A DNA stretch of 6,956 nt from Massilia sp. UBA2604 (GTDB lineage: Bacteria; Pseudomonadota; Gammaproteobacteria; Burkholderiales; Burkholderiaceae_D). The notes beneath the pieces are model-generated. The model saw nothing but the letters and a program-made list of their open reading frames with translations. It was not told where the DNA came from and searched no databases. Positions 5,220 through 6,956 of the stretch are shown one piece after another; the stretch's first letter is position 1, and every line of letters begins with the position of its first letter. The stretch is taken from positions 1-6,956 of the forward strand of contig DDKG01000360.1 of NCBI GenBank assembly GCA_002339265.1, written 5' to 3'. A program made the translations under genes and the position numbers.

Positions 5220-6908
5220 ATGACGCCAACTCAGCGCTTCGTGCAGGCGCGCGACTTCCTCCAGCGGCACCGTCTTGACTACGATACCGCCTACCGCGAT
5301 TTCCAGCCGCCGCAGCTCGACCGCTTCAACTGGGCGCTCGACTTCTTCGATCACCAGGCCCGGGGCAATCACGCGCCCGCCCTGTGGATCGTCGAGGAAG
5401 ACGGCAGCGAACGCAAGATCTCGTTCGCCGACATGGCGGCGCGCTCGAACCAGGTGGCCGAATACCTGCGCAATCTGGGCGTGCGGCGCGGCGAGCGCGT
5501 ACTGCTGATGCTGCCGAACCGGGTCGAGCTGTGGGAAATCATGTTGGCCGGGATCAAGCTGGGCGCGGTGCTGGTGCCGACCACGATGGCGCTGGCGGGC
5601 GACGACCTGGCCGACCGCCTGGAGCGTGGACAGGTAAAACATGTGATCGTCCAGGCCGGGCATGCCCACAAGTTCGAGGCGCTGGCCGGAAGCTATACCC
5701 GCATCGCCGTCGGCGGCGAGAATGGCACGCCGGCCGGCTGGCACGACTACGCGGACAGCGAGAACGTCGCCAGCGTGTTCGTCCCCGAAGGCGATACCCG
5801 CGCCACCGACCCGCTGCTTCTGTACTTCACGTCCGGCACCACGGCCAGGCCCAAGCTGGTGCTGCACACCCACCAGAGCTATCCGGTCGGCCACCTGTCG
5901 ACCATGTACTGGATCGGCCTGCAGCCGGGCGACGTCCACTGGAACATCAGCGCGCCCGGCTGGGCCAAGCATGCCTGGAGCTGCTTCTTCGCGCCGTGGA
6001 ACGCGGGCGCCACCGTGTTCATCTTCAACTTCGAACGCTTCAACAGCCGCGCCGTGCTCGACACGCTCGTGCGCTGCGGCGTGACCTCGCTGTGCGCGCC
6101 GCCGACCGCCTGGCGCATGCTGATCAAGGAAGACCTGGCCGCCTGGAGGCCCGCGGTGCGCGAGCTGGTCGGCGCTGGCGAGCCGCTCAATCCCGAAGTG
6201 ATCGAGCAGGTCGAGCGCGCCTGGGGCATCCGCATCCGCGACGGCTTCGGCCAGTCCGAGTCGAGCTGCCAGATCGGGAATCCGCCGGGCCAGCCGATCA
6301 AGCCGGGCTCGATGGGCCGCCCGCTGCCGGGCTATCGCATCGCGCTGCTCGACCTCGATGACCGGCCGGCGGCGGAGGGCGAAATCTCGGTGGAACTTGC
6401 ATCGAATCCGATCGGTCTCATGGTCGGCTACGACGGCAACGAGGAAAAGACGCGCGAGGTGATGCGGGCCGGCCACTACCATACGGGAGATACGGCGCGC
6501 GTGGACGACGACGGCTATTATTTCTACGTCGGCCGCAACGACGATGTGTTCAAGTCGTCCGACTACCGTATCAGCCCGTTCGAGCTCGAGAGCGTGCTGA
6601 TCGAGCATGACAGCGTGCTGGAGGCGGCCATCGTGCCCAGTCCCGACCCGCTGCGCCTCGCGGTGCCGAAAGCCTTCGTGACCCTGCGCGCCGGGGTGGA
6701 GCCGAGCCGCGAGATGGCCGCCGCGCTGTTCGCCTTCAGTCGCGAACGGCTGGCGCCCTACAAGCGGATCCGGCGCATCGCCTTCCGCGAACTGCCCAAG
6801 ACCATCTCGGGCAAGATACGGCGCGTCGAGCTGCGCCGCGAGGAAGCGGGACGCGACGCTGGCGCCGCAGGCATCGTCGAGTACCGCGAAGAGGATTTTC
6901 CCGTTTAG
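5220..6908 (+). CDS. AMP-forming acyl-CoA synthetase (AMP-binding protein)
   Basis: This 562-aa ANL-superfamily enzyme would activate a carboxylic acid with ATP to the acyl-adenylate and then to the acyl-CoA, in the cytoplasm. The motifs run in order: a P-loop T-S-G-T-T-A-R-P-K-L-V at 204-214; an aromatic S-A-P-G-W-A-K-H-A-W at 244-253; G-A-G-E-P-L-N at 318-324; D-G-F-G-Q-S-E at 341-347; Y-H-T-G-D at 420-424; G-R-N-D-D at 438-442; and the C-terminal P-K-T-I-S-G-K-I-R-R with catalytic lysine K532. Length and style resemble acetyl- or medium-chain acyl-CoA synthetases (ACS/ACSM type); the substrate cannot be read from sequence. Two positions are unusual: Ala209 replaces the common Gly of the P-loop, and the hinge loop reads K-S-S-D-Y-R-I-S where S-S-G-Y-R-I-G is usual. 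AGGAG at 5209-5213 is six bases before the ATG. The gene is separated from the FDH unit by 107 bases, so it may have its own promoter. Confidence 0.93.
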   Translation: MTPTQRFVQARDFLQRHRLDYDTAYRDFQPPQLDRFNWALDFFDHQARGNHAPALWIVEEDGSERKISFADMAARSNQVAEYLRNLGVRRGERVLLMLPNRVELWEIMLAGIKLGAVLVPTTMALAGDDLADRLERGQVKHVIVQAGHAHKFEALAGSYTRIAVGGENGTPAGWHDYADSENVASVFVPEGDTRATDPLLLYFTSGTTARPKLVLHTHQSYPVGHLSTMYWIGLQPGDVHWNISAPGWAKHAWSCFFAPWNAGATVFIFNFERFNSRAVLDTLVRCGVTSLCAPPTAWRMLIKEDLAAWRPAVRELVGAGEPLNPEVIEQVERAWGIRIRDGFGQSESSCQIGNPPGQPIKPGSMGRPLPGYRIALLDLDDRPAAEGEISVELASNPIGLMVGYDGNEEKTREVMRAGHYHTGDTARVDDDGYYFYVGRNDDVFKSSDYRISPFELESVLIEHDSVLEAAIVPSPDPLRLAVPKAFVTLRAGVEPSREMAAALFAFSRERLAPYKRIRRIAFRELPKTISGKIRRVELRREEAGRDAGAAGIVEYREEDFPV

Positions 6909-6936
6909 TCCATGTAAGCCTGACAGGAGAACGACC

Positions 6937-6956
6937 ATGCAACTGCACGCGCCGAT
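6937..6956 (+). CDS. Start of an unidentified gene (3' partial)
   Basis: An ATG at 6937 opens a frame reading M-Q-L-H-A-P before the window ends. AGGAG at 6925-6929 sits seven bases upstream, and the gap after the acyl-CoA synthetase stop is only 28 bases with no hairpin, so the two genes are probably co-transcribed. Six residues are too few to name a product. Confidence 0.55.

Noticed and set aside
3907..5229. A 440-codon open frame on the minus strand opposite the 4Fe-4S protein
   Set aside because: It is a complement-strand artefact of high GC; the plus strand has precisely spaced cysteine motifs.
4611..6938. A 775-codon open frame on the minus strand
   Set aside because: It lies opposite the acyl-CoA synthetase and the 4Fe-4S protein, both with clear family motifs. 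Its translation is Arg/His/Ala/Gln-rich with no recognisable motif, as expected opposite GC-rich coding DNA where stops are rare.

Overview
The window comes from a high-GC bacterial chromosome with strong G/C preference at third codon positions. The gene content is the tail of a membrane-bound, respiratory-type formate dehydrogenase (FDH) operon followed by an acyl-CoA synthetase gene. The N-terminally extended cytochrome b subunit, the DUF3305/DUF3306 pair and the style of the AMP-binding protein all suggest a betaproteobacterium of the order Burkholderiales, perhaps Oxalobacteraceae (Massilia-like). That placement is inference from family knowledge; no rRNA or other marker is present.

Positions 1-5112 look like one tightly packed plus-strand transcription unit. 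In order it holds: the 3' end of an FDH iron-sulfur (beta) subunit; a 72-aa lipoprotein; the FDH gamma subunit (cytochrome b556 type, with signal peptide and periplasmic extension); a 146-aa Gly/Pro/Ala-rich lipoprotein; a 179-aa exported Ala/Pro/Lys-rich protein; a DUF3305 protein; a DUF3306 protein; and a 558-aa protein with four ferredoxin-type cysteine motifs. Four junctions are 4-base ATGA overlaps (216, 1985, 2975, 3436) and the others are gaps of about 9-10 bases, so translation is probably coupled and no internal promoter is expected. The catalytic alpha subunit would lie upstream of the window.

Positions 5113-5219 are the only real intergenic gap (107 bases). It holds two inverted repeats and a sequence close to the sigma-54 -24/-12 consensus, and probably separates the FDH unit from the next one. 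Positions 5220-6908 encode an AMP-forming acyl-CoA synthetase with a complete set of adenylation motifs. After 28 bases a new gene with a good ribosome binding site starts at 6937 and runs off the window.

Expected working model: the alpha subunit (outside the window) oxidises formate, the beta subunit carries electrons through its Fe-S clusters, and the gamma subunit passes them through two b hemes to quinone. The cytoplasmic DUF3305, DUF3306 and multi-cluster ferredoxin-like proteins recur with this enzyme class, but their biochemical role is not established as far as I know; maturation or an electron side-path is plausible. The three small exported proteins are the least understood part of the operon. 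I saw no mobile element, CRISPR array, RNA gene or phage feature.
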